This document shows, in pieces, positions 41,021-49,752 of a stretch of 64,000 bases of DNA. The notes under the pieces were generated by a model. That model ran no database searches. It worked only from the letters and a program-made list of their open reading frames with translations, and was not told the origin of the DNA. The translations under genes and the position numbers were made by a program. Within the stretch, counting starts at the first letter, position 1, and every line of letters starts with the position of its first letter. This DNA comes from Streptomyces lienomycini (lineage in GTDB: Bacteria > Actinomycetota > Actinomycetes > Streptomycetales > Streptomycetaceae), in NCBI RefSeq assembly GCF_027947595.1, contig NZ_CP116257.1:4340001-4404000 (forward strand), given 5' to 3'.

Positions 41021-41863
41021 ATGGAGGTCGACTGGGAGTGGGACGAGACGCTGTTCTCCGGTGCCGCCGCCTTCTACCGGCGCGGGAGACTCCCGTACGC
41101 CCCCCGCCTGGCCGACGTACTCGCCGAGGCGCTGCACCTCGACGGACGGGGCCGCCTGATCGACCTGGGGTGCGGGCCGGGCACGGTCGCCCTGGAGCTG
41201 GTCGGTCTCTTCGACGAGGTCGTCGGTGTCGACCCGGACGCGGGGATGCTCACCGAGGCGGCGCGCGGGGCCGCCGAGCTCGACGTGACGGGGAAGGTGC
41301 GGTGGGTGCGGGCGCGGGCCGAGGAACTCCCCTGCGGGCTCGGCGGGTTCACCGTGGCCACCCTCGCGCAGTCCTTCCACTGGATGGACCGTGAACGGGT
41401 GGCGGCGGCCGTCCGGGAGATGCTCCGGCCGGGCGGCGCCCTGGTGCACATCTCGGACCTCAAGGGCGAGCGGCGGACCGTCGACGGGCTGCCGTATCCG
41501 GCGGTCCCGCAGGCGGCGATCGAGGAGCTGGTCCGGCGGTGGCTGGGTCCGGTCCGCCGGGCCGGCCGGGGAGTGCTGCCGCACGGGACGCCCTCGGGCG
41601 AGGACGCCGTACTGGCCGCGGCGGGGTTCGCCGGCCCGCACCGCCATGTCGTGCCCGGCGGGCAGGCGCTGGTCCGTACGTGCGACGACGTCGTCGCGGG
41701 CGTGTTCTCGATGTCGTTCTCGGCCCCGCACCTGTTCGGCGCCGGGCTCGCCGGCTTCGAGGCGGAGCTGCGCCGGCTGCTGGCGGAGGTCTCGCCGTCG
41801 GGCCGTTTCTCCGAGCGCCGTCCCGGGACCGAGGTGTTCGTCTGGCCGCGCGGGACGGACTGA
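41021..41863 (+). CDS. class I SAM-dependent methyltransferase
   Basis: 280 residues from ATG 41021, with GAGGAGG 12 bases upstream; ATG 40973 in frame is an alternative. SAM motif I is L-I-D-L-G-C-G-P-G-T near residue 47, followed by V-V-G-V-D-P-D-A-G-M-L (acidic loop) and L-A-Q-S-F-H-W-M-D (motif post-II, a Methyltransf_11 feature). L-R-P-G-G-A-L-V-H-I is motif III. The N-terminal F-S-G-A-A-A-F-Y-R-R-G-R-L-P-Y resembles small-molecule methyltransferases. Substrate unknown. It converges on the SnoaL-like gene with a hairpin between. Confidence 0.88.
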   Translation: MEVDWEWDETLFSGAAAFYRRGRLPYAPRLADVLAEALHLDGRGRLIDLGCGPGTVALELVGLFDEVVGVDPDAGMLTEAARGAAELDVTGKVRWVRARAEELPCGLGGFTVATLAQSFHWMDRERVAAAVREMLRPGGALVHISDLKGERRTVDGLPYPAVPQAAIEELVRRWLGPVRRAGRGVLPHGTPSGEDAVLAAAGFAGPHRHVVPGGQALVRTCDDVVAGVFSMSFSAPHLFGAGLAGFEAELRRLLAEVSPSGRFSERRPGTEVFVWPRGTD

Positions 41864-41867
41864 GCCC

Positions 41868-41891
41868 GGCGACCGGCACGGACCGGTCGCC
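41868..41891. terminator. bidirectional hairpin between methyltransferase and SnoaL-like genes
   Basis: Perfect 9-base stem GGCGACCGG / CCGGTCGCC with a 6-base loop in the 33-base convergent spacer. Confidence 0.6.
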
Positions 41892-41896
41892 CGCCC

Positions 41897-42343
41897 TCAC
41901 GTGCCGGGGACGCAGGCTTCGGCGATGGACACGCTGTTCTCGTAGAGGTGGTGCCGGGTGATCCGGCCGTCCTCGACGGTCAGGCGCAGGGCGAACGGCC
42001 CCTCGAAGGACTTGCCCGTCGCGCGTACGGTGCCCGCCAGCTGCCCGAACAGGACGGCGTCCGTGCCGTCGACGAGGAAGGTGTCGATCGAGGCTCGCGC
42101 GTCCTCGGGCACGACGTGCTCCGACAACTCCGAGAACTGGGCGGCGGCTTCGGCTCCCGTCGAGCGGGGCCGGATCCACGGGACGACGGGGTTGTCCGCG
42201 AGCAGCCAGTCGACCTCGTCGGCGAAGAGCTCCACCAGCCGGTCGGTGTCTCCGGCCAGGCGGGCGGCGAGGAAGTCGCCGACGACGGAGCGGGTGGCCT
42301 CGGCGACCGGGTCTCCCGCGGGGGTGGTGGGGGTGACGGACAT
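41897..42343 (-). CDS. SnoaL-like / NTF2-fold protein
   Basis: 148 residues from ATG 42343. Typical SnoaL pattern: V-G-D-F-L-A-A-R-L-A-G-D-T-D-R-L-V-E-L-F-A-D-E-V-D-W, then a C-terminal strand set with R-L-T-V-E-D-G-R-I-T-R-H-H-L-Y-E-N-S. The fold forms a conical pocket that binds small hydrophobic ligands and may isomerise or hydrolyse polyketide-like compounds, but many members are uncharacterised. Single gene; followed upstream by a dehydrogenase remnant. Confidence 0.82.
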   Translation of the reverse strand: MSVTPTTPAGDPVAEATRSVVGDFLAARLAGDTDRLVELFADEVDWLLADNPVVPWIRPRSTGAEAAAQFSELSEHVVPEDARASIDTFLVDGTDAVLFGQLAGTVRATGKSFEGPFALRLTVEDGRITRHHLYENSVSIAEACVPGT

Positions 42344-42515
42344 GGTGTGCTCCTCGCTGCCGCGGCCGGGACCCGGCGGGTGTTCCCGCCGTGTGTCCGA
42401 TCCTGTCGAGCCGGAGCGGAACGGTCGATTACCTCGCGGGTCATCATGGCCGCGGGGACGCGGCCGGCCTCCGCGGCGCCCCGGTGCGCGTCCCGGGACC
42501 TACGGCTGCCCCGGC

Positions 42516-42617
42516 CCACGGCGTGAGCACGATCCGGCCGAAGACCTCTCCCGCGGCCATTCTCCGGTGCGCCGACGCCGCCTGCTCCAGGGGCAGCACC
42601 GCGTGGACCACCGTGTG
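42516..42617 (-). pseudogene. C-terminal remnant of a quinone-oxidoreductase-like (MDR) dehydrogenase
   Basis: The minus-strand frame reads H-T-V-V-H-A-V-L-P-L-E-Q-A-A-S-A-H-R-R-M then A-A-G-E-V-F-G-R-I-V-L, the usual last 35 residues of medium-chain zinc/quinone dehydrogenases (V-x-P-L-x-x-A-A-x-A-H-x-x-x-x-x-G-x-x-x-G-K-I-V-L). Nothing of the catalytic or Rossmann domain remains upstream, and the frame runs past the normal end without a stop. Confidence 0.5.
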
Positions 42618-42727
42618 CGGTGCTGCCCGGCGACCGCGCCGACCACCACCATCCGGCCGTGGACCCGAGTGGCCCAGTCGGCGCACGGCGAGCGTTTCCC
42701 CCCGGGTCCGCGTTCGTTGGGACGGGC

Positions 42728-42931
42728 ATGATCAAGAAGCTTGCCTGTCTCTCCGTCATGGCCACCGCGCTGCTGGTCTCCGCTCCCCTCGCCGAGGCGG
42801 CCCCCGTGCCCGGCCCGTCCGCGGGTGTGCCCGGTGGCCCGCTCCTGAACGGCCTCCTCGGGTCGCTGGAGGTGGGGCACCCGGCCACCTCCCCGCAGTC
42901 CCTGCTTCCCGCGGGCATCCTGGGCGGCTGA
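42728..42931 (+). CDS. small secreted peptide (67 residues)
   Basis: ATG 42728. A clear Sec signal peptide (M-I-K-K-L-A-C-L-S-V-M-A-T-A-L-L-V-S-A-P-L-A-E-A-A, cut after about residue 24-25) leaves a mature peptide of about 42 residues: P-V-P-G-P-S-A-G-V-P-G-G-P-L-L-N-G-L-L-G and a hydrophobic end. It resembles tiny secreted proteins of streptomycetes of unknown role. The ribosome site is weak. It lies head-on to the FGE gene. Confidence 0.6.
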   Translation: MIKKLACLSVMATALLVSAPLAEAAPVPGPSAGVPGGPLLNGLLGSLEVGHPATSPQSLLPAGILGG

Positions 42932-42948
42932 GGGCACGGTGTGACCGG

Positions 42949-43932
42949 CTAGGACGCCTCGCCGGCGGCATCGTCGGCGTCGGCGTCGTTGGCGCAGCGG
43001 AAGCCGAGGTTGCCGGACGAGGAGTCCGGTGTGTTGGACGAGCGTGCGGCGACCCGGTAGCGGTTGCAGTAGGAGTCGTGGCACAGGTAGGAGCCGCCGC
43101 GCAGGACCCGTGTCGTCCCGGTGCCGGGACCGTGCGGGTCCGCGGTCGGCGAATCGGCGTAGTAGGACGGCGAGAACCAGTCGGAGCACCACTCCCACAC
43201 GTTGCCCGCGGTGTTCCACAGGCCGTGGCCGTTGGGCCGGTAGGACTTGACCGGTGCGGTCGTCACATGACCGTCCTCGGCCGTGTTGACGTGCGGGAAG
43301 CGGCCCTGCCAGATGTTGCAGCGCCACCGGCCGCCGGGGGTCAGCTCGTCGCCCCAGGCGTAGCGGCGGCCGGCCAGTCCCCCGCGTGCCGCGTACTCCC
43401 ACTCGGCCTCGGTGGGCAGGCGCTTGCCGGCCCACCGGGCGTAGGCGGCGGCGTCGCTCCAGGAGACGTGGACGACGGGATGGTTCCGCCGTCCGGTGAT
43501 GTCGGAGCGGGCACCCTCGGGGCGGCGCCAGTGGGCGCCCCGCACGTTGATCCACCAGGGGGCGCCGGCGGCGTTGCCGAGGACGTCGGCCTCCGGGGCG
43601 GCGACCACCAGGTGGAACACCGCCGAGGAGCCGTGGCGTTCGGCGTCGGTCACGTGGCCGGTCTCCTTGACGAAGGCGGCGAACCGGGCGTTGGTGACGG
43701 CGGTCTCGTCGATGTGGAAGGGCTTGAGACGCACCGCGTGGACGGGCGTCTCGCCGTCGGCCGGATACCCCTCCCCGAAGGCGTCCCCCATCGCGAACCC
43801 ACCGCCCGGCAGGCGCACCTGGCCGCGGGTCGAGCGCGGGCGGGCGGCGGGTCCCGGTGCCGGGGGGAACGTGCCGACCACGGCGGCCGGGGACGCGGCG
43901 GGGGCACAGCACGGGCGGTGGGCGCTGGTCAT
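42949..43932 (-). CDS. formylglycine-generating enzyme (sulfatase maturation)
   Basis: 327 residues. Copper-dependent FGE converts the Cys of a sulfatase C-x-P-x-R motif to formylglycine, using oxygen. The active-site pair Cys284 and Cys289 is in S-Y-L-C-H-D-S-Y-C-N-R-Y-R; the fold marks are G-G-F-A-M-G-D, H-P-V-V-H-V-S-W, R-L-P-T-E-A-E-W-E-Y-A-A-R-G-G, and N-V-W-E-W-C-S-D-W. The N-terminal 40 residues are Pro/Ala-rich and without a signal peptide, so it acts in the cytoplasm as in other actinobacteria. Last gene of the operon and 33 bases after its likely client sulfatase. Confidence 0.93.
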   Translation of the reverse strand: MTSAHRPCCAPAASPAAVVGTFPPAPGPAARPRSTRGQVRLPGGGFAMGDAFGEGYPADGETPVHAVRLKPFHIDETAVTNARFAAFVKETGHVTDAERHGSSAVFHLVVAAPEADVLGNAAGAPWWINVRGAHWRRPEGARSDITGRRNHPVVHVSWSDAAAYARWAGKRLPTEAEWEYAARGGLAGRRYAWGDELTPGGRWRCNIWQGRFPHVNTAEDGHVTTAPVKSYRPNGHGLWNTAGNVWEWCSDWFSPSYYADSPTADPHGPGTGTTRVLRGGSYLCHDSYCNRYRVAARSSNTPDSSSGNLGFRCANDADADDAAGEAS

Positions 43933-43965
43933 GGTTCCTCGAATCGGGCTGCGGACGTGCGGGTG

Positions 43966-45525
43966 CTACGCCTTGTACGTGGACTCGTCGAGCCCGCTCA
44001 GGGTCGGGTCGTGACCCACCTCGCCGACGTCGTACATCGACGTCATCCAGTGGTAGAAGTTGTCGCCGCGCTCGCGCAGTACGTCGTACAGCCGGCGCGT
44101 CATGCGGCCGCGGACCTCCGCCCGCTCGGGATGGGCGTAGACGTTCTGGAGTTCGTCCGGGTCGGTGTGCAGGTCGTACAGCTCGTTGACGGAGTCGGGG
44201 TTGACGACGAGTTTGTACCGGTCCTCGCGCAGCATGCGCTGCGGGTAGGGGAAGTGGTGGCCGTGGAACTCGCAGACGATGTCCTGGTCCCACTCCACCT
44301 CCTCGCCCCGCACCAGGGGCAGCAGGCTGCGCGAGTCGACGGCGGGTTTCGGGTCGAGGCCCGCCAGTTCGAGGATGGTGGCGGTGCAGTCGAGGAGGCT
44401 GACGAACTCGTCGCGCACCTGGCCGCCGGGCCCGCCGGGGACCCGGAGCAGGCCGGGGGTGCGGTAGATGTCCTCGTACATGGCGGGGCCCTTGTCGTGC
44501 AGCCGGTGCGAGCCGGTGAACTCCCCGTGGTCGCAGGTGAAGAACACCGCGGTGTCGTCCACGAGGCCGAGCCGCTCCATGGCGTCCATGACCCGGCCGA
44601 TCTGCCGGTCGATGAGGGCCACGTAGCCCCAGTAGACCGCGATGAGCTTGCGGGTCGTCTCGATGGGCATGGTGTCGAAGGTCCAGTGCGCGCTGTAGTT
44701 GCGCTGGACGGGGGGTTTGCCCTCGAAGGTCTCGGACACCGACCGCGGCAGTTCCACGTCCGCCGGGTCGACCAGGTCGAAGTACTCGTCCGGGAGGATG
44801 TACGGCAGGTGGGGTCCGAAGAAGTGCAGGGCCAGGAAGAAGGGCTGGTCGTGGTCGTGGGCGTCGGCGGCGTACCGCTCCAGCCGCTCGATGGCGCGGG
44901 TGGCCAGGTAGTGCTCGAAGGTGGCCTCGACCGGCTGGTGCAGCCGGGCGGCCAGCAGGTTGCCGGGGCCGCCGTTGGGCAGGGTGCCGCGGACGCGGTC
45001 GCTGATCTCGTACGGGGGCAGTCCACGTTCGGCGAGGTAGGCGAGGTAGTCCGGGTGGTCCACGGGGTTGTGCCAGCCGGGCAGGTCGGGCCCGTCGAAG
45101 CCGTAGTCGGCCGCCGTGCGCCGGTTTCCGGCGTGCCACTTGCCGAACAGGCCGCAGTTGTAGCCGTGTTCGCGCAGGGCGCGGGAGAAGGCGAACTGGT
45201 CCTCGGCCAGGTCCTCGAGGTAGCCGACGTTGCGCTCGTGGTTGGCCAGGAGCTTGTGCCGGAAGGGTGCCTGGCCGGTCAGGAGACTGGCGCGGGCCGG
45301 AGTGCAGATGGCGGTGGGGGTGTACCAGCGGTCGAAGCGGGTTCCCGTGGCGGCCAGTTCGTCGAGCGCGGGTGTGTGGGCCAGCGGGTTGCCGTAGGCG
45401 CCGAGCGTGTCCGTGCGGTGCTGGTCGGTCATGAGGAAGAGGATGTTCTTCCTGGACGCGCCGGACCGGGCGTCGGACCGGGCGTCGGAGCGGGTTGCGG
45501 CGCCGGTCTGGTTGGCTCGCGTCAC
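43966..45525 (-). CDS. type I (formylglycine) sulfatase
   Basis: 519 residues from GTG 45525, which overlaps the stop of the binding-protein gene (GTGA). Metal-binding start L-M-T-D-Q-H-R-T-D-T (Asp34), then the maturation motif I-C74-T-P-A-R78-A-S-L-L-T-G, where Cys74 becomes formylglycine. F-G-K-W-H-A-G supplies the Lys/His pair, and F-T-C-D-H-G-E-F-T-G the further metal ligands. No signal peptide, so it is cytoplasmic and acts on an imported sulfate ester. Residues 13-20 repeat S-D-A-R twice. Class fits choline- or alkyl/aryl-sulfatases of family S1; the exact substrate is open. Confidence 0.93.
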   Translation of the reverse strand: MTRANQTGAATRSDARSDARSGASRKNILFLMTDQHRTDTLGAYGNPLAHTPALDELAATGTRFDRWYTPTAICTPARASLLTGQAPFRHKLLANHERNVGYLEDLAEDQFAFSRALREHGYNCGLFGKWHAGNRRTAADYGFDGPDLPGWHNPVDHPDYLAYLAERGLPPYEISDRVRGTLPNGGPGNLLAARLHQPVEATFEHYLATRAIERLERYAADAHDHDQPFFLALHFFGPHLPYILPDEYFDLVDPADVELPRSVSETFEGKPPVQRNYSAHWTFDTMPIETTRKLIAVYWGYVALIDRQIGRVMDAMERLGLVDDTAVFFTCDHGEFTGSHRLHDKGPAMYEDIYRTPGLLRVPGGPGGQVRDEFVSLLDCTATILELAGLDPKPAVDSRSLLPLVRGEEVEWDQDIVCEFHGHHFPYPQRMLREDRYKLVVNPDSVNELYDLHTDPDELQNVYAHPERAEVRGRMTRRLYDVLRERGDNFYHWMTSMYDVGEVGHDPTLSGLDESTYKA

Positions 45526-46568
45526 TTGCCCGCTCCCGTGAAGAGGTCACCGGTGTAGTAGGTCTTCGGGTCGACGGGCTTCTTCAGTTTGCCGGCGTCG
45601 ACGAAGTAGTCGTTCATGCCCTTCAGCCAGGTGACGACGGTGCCGTCCCGGGTCAGCCTGTCGAGTTCCTCGACGCCGAGCACCTTGTTGTTCGCGGCGT
45701 CCGCCTCGACCTGCTCGACGGGGATCTTCAGCTTGTCGGCGGTGAGTTCGATCGCCTCGTCGGTGTGCTCGGCGCGGAAGGCCATGGCCTCGCGCAGTAC
45801 GGCGAGGACCTTCTTGGTCTTCTCCGGCTGCTCCTTCACCACCTTGTTGCCCGCGACGAAGGCGGTGGGGAAGGAGACCTCCTTCTCGAAGTCGGCGTTC
45901 TTGGCCAGCTCGACCAGGTCGGGGATCTGCTTCTTGATGGTCGCCGCGGCCGGGTACCAGAAGCCCGCTCCGTCGACCTGCTTGGAGGAGAAGGCGGAGA
46001 CGATGGTGGAGGGATCCATGGGGACGACCTTCAGGTCGTCCTTGGTCATCCCGGCCTTCTCCAGGGCGAGGGAGAGGATCATGTCGCCGGAGGTGCCCTC
46101 GGGCACGGCGACGGTCTTGCCCTTGAGCTGCTGCATCGAGGTGATGCCCGGCTGGGCGAGGACGCGGTCGGAGTTGCCGAGGGTGTTGACGGCGACGACC
46201 TTGGCCTGGCCGGAGGCGGGGAGCCACATGGCGCCGGGGCCTATGTAGCCGAAGTCGAGGTTGTCCGTGCCCAGGGCCTGGATCTGGAGCGGTCCGTTGG
46301 TGAAGACCTTGGCGTCCGCCGACAGCCCGTGCTTCTTCCAGAGGCCCTTGGCCTCGGCGATGGCGATCAGGCTGGCGCCGTTGAAGTCGTTGATGTAGCC
46401 GAAGCGGACCTTGTCGGACGACCCGCCGGAGGACGATCCGCCGCCGCACGCGGCGAGCAGCGCCATGGCGGCCACGCCGGCGAGGGTGGTGGTGAGGCTT
46501 CTACGGGTGAGATTTCCACGGGTGAGGCTTGTACGGGTGAGGCTTCTTGGGGGGAGAACGGGTGACAT
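45522..46568 (-). CDS. SsuA/NMT1-type ABC substrate-binding lipoprotein
   Basis: 348 residues from ATG 46568. The N-region contains four 5-residue repeats (S-L-T-R-T, S-L-T-R-G, N-L-T-R-R, S-L-T-T-T), then a hydrophobic stretch and the lipobox L-L-A-A-C-G-G-G. The mature domain reads V-R-F-G-Y-I-N-D-F-N-G-A, I-A-E-A-K-G-L-W-K-K-H-G-L, and G-Y-I-G-P-G-A-M; the P-E-G-T-S-G-D-M loop resembles the sulfonate/nitrate/taurine (SsuA/TauA) class. As it is followed by a sulfatase, it probably binds a sulfated organic compound. Coupled to the ATPase and permease genes upstream. Confidence 0.9.
   Translation of the reverse strand: MSPVLPPRSLTRTSLTRGNLTRRSLTTTLAGVAAMALLAACGGGSSSGGSSDKVRFGYINDFNGASLIAIAEAKGLWKKHGLSADAKVFTNGPLQIQALGTDNLDFGYIGPGAMWLPASGQAKVVAVNTLGNSDRVLAQPGITSMQQLKGKTVAVPEGTSGDMILSLALEKAGMTKDDLKVVPMDPSTIVSAFSSKQVDGAGFWYPAAATIKKQIPDLVELAKNADFEKEVSFPTAFVAGNKVVKEQPEKTKKVLAVLREAMAFRAEHTDEAIELTADKLKIPVEQVEADAANNKVLGVEELDRLTRDGTVVTWLKGMNDYFVDAGKLKKPVDPKTYYTGDLFTGAGK
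46491..46546 (-). repeat. 15-base imperfect tandem repeat in the binding-protein signal peptide
   Basis: Four imperfect copies of a 15-base unit (GGTGAGGCTTCTACG-like on the plus strand) encode the S/N-L-T-R-x repeats. The unit length keeps the reading frame, as for the STDRP repeat at 32322-32399. Confidence 0.75.
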
Positions 46569-46588
46569 GGCGGTGGGCCCCTTCCGGG

Positions 46589-47401
46589 TCACGACGTCGA
46601 GGAGTGGGAACCGGAAAGGGCGGCGGTGCGGCCTTCCTGGTGGTAGACGGAGTGCCAGACCCGGTTGCGCAGGGCGGCGAACTCGGGGCTGAGCCGGAAG
46701 GCCTCGTCGCGCCGGATGGCGGGGTCGACCTCGATGACGTCGTAGACGCGTCCGGGGCGGGCGGCCATGACGACGACCCGGTTGGCCAGGAACACGGCCT
46801 CGTCGACGTCGTGGGTGATGAACAGGACCGTGCGCTTGTCCTGGCTCCAGGTCTCCAGCAGCTGCTCCTGGAGCTTGACCCGGGTGAGCGCGTCGAGGGC
46901 GCCGAAGGGTTCGTCCATCAGCAGGATGGAGGGGTCGACGGCGTAGGCGCGGGCGATGGCGCAGCGCTGCCGCATGCCTCCGGACAGGGTCTTGGGCAGG
47001 GCGTCGGCGAACGCCTCCAGGCCGACCAGTTCGATGAAGTGCTCGGCACGGGCGCGGCGTTCGTACTTGGGCACACCGGTGGTGCGCAGCCCGAACTCGA
47101 CGTTCTGGCGCACGGTGAGCCAGGGGAAGAGGGCGTACTGCTGGAAGATGACGCCGCGTTCGGGTCCGGGGCCGCAGACCGGGACGCCGTCCACCAGGGC
47201 GCGGCCGGAGGTGGGGGTGTCGAGTCCGGCGAGGATGTTCATCAGGGTGCTCTTGCCGCAGCCCGAGGGACCGACGACGGTGACGAACGCGTGGTCCGCG
47301 ATGTCGAGGCTGACGTCGTCGAGGGCGGTGAAGGTATCCCGGCCCAGCGAGAAGGTCTTGGTGACGTGCTGGACGGAGATCTTGGCGGGTGTGCTGGTCA
47401 T
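46589..47401 (-). CDS. SsuB/TauB-type ABC transporter ATPase
   Basis: 270 residues from ATG 47401, overlapping the permease stop (ATGA). Walker [11 protein letters not shown]-loop [10 protein letters not shown], signature L-S-G-G-M-R-Q-R, Walker [13 protein letters not shown] and H-loop I-T-H-D-V-D-E-A-V are intact. [10 protein letters not shown] is typical of nitrate/sulfonate/taurine ATPases. Energises uptake by the SsuC-like permease; 20 bases before the binding-protein gene. Confidence 0.93.
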   Translation of the reverse strand: MTSTPAKISVQHVTKTFSLGRDTFTALDDVSLDIADHAFVTVVGPSGCGKSTLMNILAGLDTPTSGRALVDGVPVCGPGPERGVIFQQYALFPWLTVRQNVEFGLRTTGVPKYERRARAEHFIELVGLEAFADALPKTLSGGMRQRCAIARAYAVDPSILLMDEPFGALDALTRVKLQEQLLETWSQDKRTVLFITHDVDEAVFLANRVVVMAARPGRVYDVIEVDPAIRRDEAFRLSPEFAALRNRVWHSVYHQEGRTAALSGSHSSTS

Positions 47402-48264
47402 CGGCGTTCCTGCCATCGGGTGAGCCGGCGTTCGGCGAGGAGGAGGACCCGGTCCATGAGCAGACCGAGGATTCCGATCGAGACGAGTCCGACGAAGATG
47501 GTCGGCAGGTCGTAGTAGAGCTGGGCGTTCTGCATGCGGTAGCCGAGGCCCTCCTGGGCCGCGAGCAGTTCCGCGGCGACGAGGGTGGCCCAGGCCGAGC
47601 CAAGACCGACCCGCATGCCGACGAGGATGAAGGGCGTGGACGCCGGCACCACGACGCGGACGAAGATCGTGAGGTCCCTGGCGCCCAGCACCCGGGCGGC
47701 GTTGATGAGGGTGCGGTCGACGCTCACCACGCCCTGGAAGGTGGAGATCACACAGGCCAGGAACGCGGCGAGGAAGATGACGAAGATCTTCGGCGTCTCG
47801 TCGATGCCCATGGCGACCACGGCCAGCGGGAGGATCGCCAGCGGCGGGATGGTGCGGAAGAACTGGATCCAGGGTTCGACCAGCCCGCGCACGACGGAGT
47901 ACCAGCCCATCAGGAAACCGACCAGGACCGCGGCGGCCGTACCGAGCGCGAAGCCGATGAGGACCCGCGTCAGGCTGGCCGCGGCGTCGGTGGCGAGCGT
48001 GCCGTCGGCGATCAGCACCCTGGCCTGGGAGACGACCTCCGGCGGGGTCGGCAGCTTGAGTCCCGCGGACGCCAGGAACCACCAGATCGCGATGCCGAGG
48101 GCGACGGACACGGTGTTCAGTACGAGGGTCAGGCCGCGCCGGCCGGTGCGTTCGCGCGTCCGCGTCGTCTTCGCCGTGCCCGGGTCGGCGTCGGAGGGGG
48201 CCCCGGACCGCTGTGGGGGCGGCGGGTGCCCCGGGTCGGCCCCCCGCTGGTCAAGGACGGACAT
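47398..48264 (-). CDS. SsuC/TauC-type ABC transporter permease
   Basis: 288 residues from ATG 48264 (AAGGAG six bases before). The first 45 residues are polar and Pro-rich; six hydrophobic helices follow. The BPD_transp_1 loop is [25 protein letters not shown], and the [18 protein letters not shown] segment is characteristic of sulfonate/taurine/nitrate permeases. It overlaps the end of the ROK repressor gene by 14 bases, so repressor and importer are on one message. Confidence 0.92.
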   Translation of the reverse strand: MSVLDQRGADPGHPPPPQRSGAPSDADPGTAKTTRTRERTGRRGLTLVLNTVSVALGIAIWWFLASAGLKLPTPPEVVSQARVLIADGTLATDAAASLTRVLIGFALGTAAAVLVGFLMGWYSVVRGLVEPWIQFFRTIPPLAILPLAVVAMGIDETPKIFVIFLAAFLACVISTFQGVVSVDRTLINAARVLGARDLTIFVRVVVPASTPFILVGMRVGLGSAWATLVAAELLAAQEGLGYRMQNAQLYYDLPTIFVGLVSIGILGLLMDRVLLLAERRLTRWQERR

Positions 48265-49516
48265 GGGCGGCTCCTTCGGTGGCGGAGTCGGGTGCATCGG
48301 ACGGGCCCTTCACGTCGGCGGTTTCGGGATACCTCGCCAGGAGGGGAGAGCTGTGGAAGACCGCGGCGAGCGCGCCGATGGCGCCGTCGTCGTCGGAGAG
48401 CCGGGCCGCGGCGACGACGGGGCCGGCCGACGCGGTCGGGAAGATCTCGGCGGCGAGGGTGGCGGCGACCTGTTCCACGAGGACGGGCGCCAGCCGGGTG
48501 ATCTCGCCGCCGATGACCACCTTCGCCGGGTTCAGCATCATGGTCGCGGCGCCCACCACGCGGCCCAGCGCTCCCGCGGCCTCCCGCAGGACCCGGTCCA
48601 CGACGGGGTGGGCGCGGCGCACGGCGGCGGCGAGGTCGTCGAGGTTCTCCAGACGCAGTCCGAACTCCCAGCAGGCGGCGAGGATGCCGGGCACCGAGGC
48701 CACCGTCTCCAGACAGCCCCGCTTGCCGCACCGGCAGGGCCGGCCCGCCGCTTCGACGGTCACGTGGCCCAGCTCGCCGGCCAGCCCGGACGAGCCCGTC
48801 ACCAGTTGGCCGCCGACGACGAGACCGCCGCCGACGCCGTCCGACAGGCGCACGTACACCAGGTCGGCGACGCTGTCCGCGCCGCTGATGGCCTCGGCGA
48901 GGGCGGCGAGGCGGGTGTTGTTGTCGACGATGACCGGTGCGTCGAAGCGCTCGGCGAAGGCCACGTCGACGCCCTCTGGTGCCGGGCGCAGCACGGTGGC
49001 CCCGCCGGTGGCGCGCGGCCAGGCCGCTCCCTCGGGGGCCGGGTAGGGGCCGGGCACGCCGATGCCGATGCCCTGCAGCGCCCCGTAGTGGACTCCGGCC
49101 TCGCCGCTCAGCCGGTCGACCAGTTCCAGGGCCAGCTCGGTACGGGTCGCCCAGGTCGCGGTGGACTCGTACCGGACGGAGCCCGAGACCATGATCTCGT
49201 GCGAGGCGTCGGCGACGACGACGTGGACGCGTCGGTGTCCGAAGTCGACGCCCATGAACTGGGCCGACGCCGGGTCGAGCGCCAGCCGTTCGGCCGGCCG
49301 GCCGCTGCCCTCGCGCCGGGAGGCGTCGGTGTCCAGGACCACGATGGCACCTCGCTGCAGGAGGTGGCCGGTGATCTCGGACAGGGTGGTGCGGGACAGG
49401 CCCACGACCCGGGCGATCTCGCCGCGGCTCATGGCGCCGTTCTCCTGCAGCGCACGCATCACGCGCTCTTCGTGGGTCCGCCTGACCAGTGCGTGCACTC
49501 CGCTGGGCATCTGCAT
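48251..49516 (-). CDS. ROK-family transcriptional repressor (NagC/XylR type)
   Basis: 421 residues if translation starts at ATG 49516; ATG 49510 and TTG 49525 are alternatives. N-terminal MarR-like winged HTH at about 12-70: [20 protein letters not shown], then [12 protein letters not shown]. The ROK domain follows: [11 protein letters not shown] (phosphate loop lost, as in repressors), [12 protein letters not shown] (catalytic Asp replaced by Asn), and zinc site G-H-V-T-V-E then [11 protein letters not shown]. It should release DNA on binding a sugar or sugar-like ligand and thereby open the importer/sulfatase operon it leads. Confidence 0.92.
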   Translation of the reverse strand: MQMPSGVHALVRRTHEERVMRALQENGAMSRGEIARVVGLSRTTLSEITGHLLQRGAIVVLDTDASRREGSGRPAERLALDPASAQFMGVDFGHRRVHVVVADASHEIMVSGSVRYESTATWATRTELALELVDRLSGEAGVHYGALQGIGIGVPGPYPAPEGAAWPRATGGATVLRPAPEGVDVAFAERFDAPVIVDNNTRLAALAEAISGADSVADLVYVRLSDGVGGGLVVGGQLVTGSSGLAGELGHVTVEAAGRPCRCGKRGCLETVASVPGILAACWEFGLRLENLDDLAAAVRRAHPVVDRVLREAAGALGRVVGAATMMLNPAKVVIGGEITRLAPVLVEQVAATLAAEIFPTASAGPVVAAARLSDDDGAIGALAAVFHSSPLLARYPETADVKGPSDAPDSATEGAAHVRP

Positions 49517-49523
49517 GCCGATC

Positions 49524-49552
49524 AAGGTAGGGAGGCGGGATTATTCCGTCAA
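49524..49552 (-). promoter_or_regulatory. promoter of the ROK/ABC/sulfatase operon; leaderless start likely
   Basis: Read on the minus strand: TTGACG (49547-49552), 17 bases, TACCTT (49524-49529). The A of ATG 49516 lies eight bases past the -10, where transcription would start, and there is no ribosome site, so the message is probably leaderless. Confidence 0.6.
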
Positions 49553-49607
49553 CACTCCGACAGAAAGACGCAACGAAGCGTTCACAAAGCCTGGTGGGCC
49601 GGGCCTT

Positions 49608-49624
49608 GCCCGACTCGGTCGGGC
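49608..49624. promoter_or_regulatory. short hairpin / operator candidate in the divergent spacer
   Basis: Perfect 7-base inverted repeat GCCCGAC / GTCGGGC around TCG, between the leftward operon and the GH43-like gene. The wider stretch GGCCGGGCC...GGTCGGGCCGG is also symmetric. Could be the ROK operator or an RNA hairpin in a leader. Confidence 0.4.
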
Positions 49625-49644
49625 CGGTTTATTCGTCCGCCCTG

Positions 49645-49674
49645 TTGACGTAAATGTGCGGTCGTTCGCATGCT
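49645..49674 (+). promoter_or_regulatory. possible promoter of the GH43-like gene
   Basis: TTGACG (49645-49650), 18 bases, CATGCT (49669-49674). The -35 context TGTTGACG is an exact mirror of the CGTCAACA at the leftward promoter (49547-49554). Confidence 0.4.
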
Positions 49675-49752
49675 GTGCGCCATGCCCCCGTCATGCGGCT
49701 CGTGTGCCGCGCCTCGGTTCCCGGACGGGGACGACGAAGGAGAACCCGACTG

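Noticed and set aside
42391..45558. Very long open frames on the plus strand (and 42500-45550 on minus in another frame)
   Set aside because: They mirror the sulfatase and FGE genes, are Arg/Val/Gly-rich without any recognisable motif, and arise from the GC-rich third-position bias.
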